Assembly: GCF_001999965.1 (NCBI RefSeq)
Contig: NZ_CP019646.1
Coordinates: 2,542,001-2,606,000, forward strand
Direction: 5' to 3'
Length of the DNA: 64,000 nt
Origin: Limihaloglobus sulfuriphilus
GTDB lineage: Bacteria; Planctomycetota; Phycisphaerae; Sedimentisphaerales; Sedimentisphaeraceae
The notes below the pieces were generated by a model that was not told the origin of the DNA, made no database searches, and saw nothing but the letters and a program-made list of their open reading frames with translations. This document shows positions 63,242 through 64,000 of the stretch, one piece after another; position 1 is the first letter of the stretch, and every line of letters starts with the position of its first letter. A program made the position numbers and the translations under genes.

Positions 63242-64000
63242 TCATATCGGCCTGCAAGAATCACGCTCTATGAGCTTATTAGCGACGAAAGAAAGGCTCT
63301 GGTCAACGGCTTTTCCGCCGAGTTGTTTATCTATCATATCAATCGCCATCTCCCCCATAAGGTCGTAATCGAGCGATGTGGTCGTTATGCGGGGATAGGT
63401 AGATTCACAGATATCGAAATCGCCTGTACCCAGGACAGAAACATCTTCAGGGACATTTACGCCGATATTACGCAGGTGTGAGATTGCCCAGGCGGCGATT
63501 TTGTCATCAAGACACAGTATAGCAGTAGGTGCCGGCTGGGTTTTATGGACAAAGATACTGTTGAGCTCGGAAACGACACGATTGTATTCATACCGGCACT
63601 CTTTGACTGTAACATCAAGGTCTGCCGCTGTTTTCTCTTTTACATCACGCACGGCGTTTCGCACCTCTTCTATATAGGGCTTTGTGAGCATATCGTGAAA
63701 GATAAGTATCTTTTTATGGCCGATTTGCGGCAGATAGTTCAGGCCGTACTCAAGCCACGGCCTGCCCAGCACCGCATACTGGGCTATATCGCTGTACCTG
63801 TAATCATTAAGTGCTACATACGGAATGCGTGCGGGAAACTCCTTTATCTGATTGATATGCTCCGTACTGAAGTTACAGCTCACCATCGCGGTATCTTTGG
63901 AGTCTGTAGAGAAAAATTTCTCCCGGAATATCTCCATAGCGTTTTCGAATGATGCAATAGCGGTATCGTATCCCTTTGAATTAGCCGCCTTTACAACGCC
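63242..64000 (-). CDS. LacI-family transcriptional regulator (5' end cut by window edge)
   Basis: The frame is open to the right edge, giving about 252 C-terminal residues. It is the ligand-binding part of a LacI/GalR protein: KKILIFHDMLTKPYIEEV, TAILCLDDKIAAWAISHLRN, VPEDVSVLGTGDFDICE, PRITTTSLDYDLMGEMAIDMI, and the family ending KLIERDSC. The HTH lies beyond the window. It sits upstream of the whole minus-strand glycan cluster and is the natural candidate for its regulator. An internal ATG at 63937 is not the true start, because the conserved fold continues upstream of it. Confidence 0.85.
   Translation of the reverse strand, partial: GVVKAANSKGYDTAIASFENAMEIFREKFFSTDSKDTAMVSCNFSTEHINQIKEFPARIPYVALNDYRYSDIAQYAVLGRPWLEYGLNYLPQIGHKKILIFHDMLTKPYIEEVRNAVRDVKEKTAADLDVTVKECRYEYNRVVSELNSIFVHKTQPAPTAILCLDDKIAAWAISHLRNIGVNVPEDVSVLGTGDFDICESTYPRITTTSLDYDLMGEMAIDMIDKQLGGKAVDQSLSFVANKLIERDSCRPI

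Overview
The window looks like chromosomal DNA from an anaerobic, polysaccharide-degrading planctomycete of the Phycisphaerae/Sedimentisphaerales type. That placement is inferred from gene content only. The signs are secreted proteins with planctomycete-style dockerin repeats, PEP-CTERM anchors, short prepilin-type proteins opening with [16 protein letters not shown], several Cys-type sulfatases with an anaerobic maturase, and an electron-bifurcating [FeFe] hydrogenase.

Layout. 1-15.6 kb is a carbohydrate-degradation region: two tandem paralogous dockerin glycosidase-like genes (the second runs off the left edge), a GH2 mannosidase-like enzyme, a PEP-CTERM protein, a prepilin-like protein, a LacI regulator, a GH16 enzyme, a DUF454 protein, an esterase and a ZntB/CorA-type transporter. 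15.6-20.9 kb is visibly AT-richer. It holds a 1043-residue secreted dockerin protein and an AbrB/PIN toxin-antitoxin pair, and is bracketed by two direct copies of an RHS/YD-repeat gene remnant. 20.9-22.6 kb carries an NCS1-like permease with a small membrane protein. 22.9-31.3 kb is a hydrogen-metabolism cluster: Rex, a [2Fe-2S] protein, a sensory [FeFe]-hydrogenase-like protein with a PAS domain, a SpoIIE-type phosphatase, and then HydC-HydB-HydA. 31.6-34.6 kb is a TPP-riboswitch-controlled thiFSGH operon. 34.6-38.3 kb has the anaerobic sulfatase maturase, a VapBC pair, a NYN-domain protein and dihydroorotase.

38.7-45.4 kb is the most notable part: a complete type V-A CRISPR-Cas locus. It has Cas12a (1284 residues, all RuvC residues and the Nuc-domain arginine present), a four-helix-bundle gene lying between cas12a and cas4, then cas4-cas1-cas2 and a very short array of three repeats and two 26-nt spacers. 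The repeats end in the canonical Cas12a crRNA handle.

45.8-64 kb is a second polysaccharide-utilisation region, nearly all on the minus strand: a URO-D-family methyltransferase-like gene, three sulfatases, a metallophosphoesterase, a GH78-like rhamnosidase, a GPH-family sugar symporter, an unclassified secreted TIM-barrel-like protein, a prepilin-like protein, two dockerin proteins, a PEP-CTERM protein and a LacI regulator running off the right edge. Rhamnosidase plus sulfatases suggests a sulfated, rhamnose-containing polymer, possibly from algae; this is inference. The maturase at 34.6 kb would activate all three sulfatases. The hydrogenase cluster would dispose of electrons from sugar fermentation, with Rex (NADH/NAD+) and the sensory hydrogenase/phosphatase pair as likely controls. 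All calls come from reading the sequence; no database search was run.
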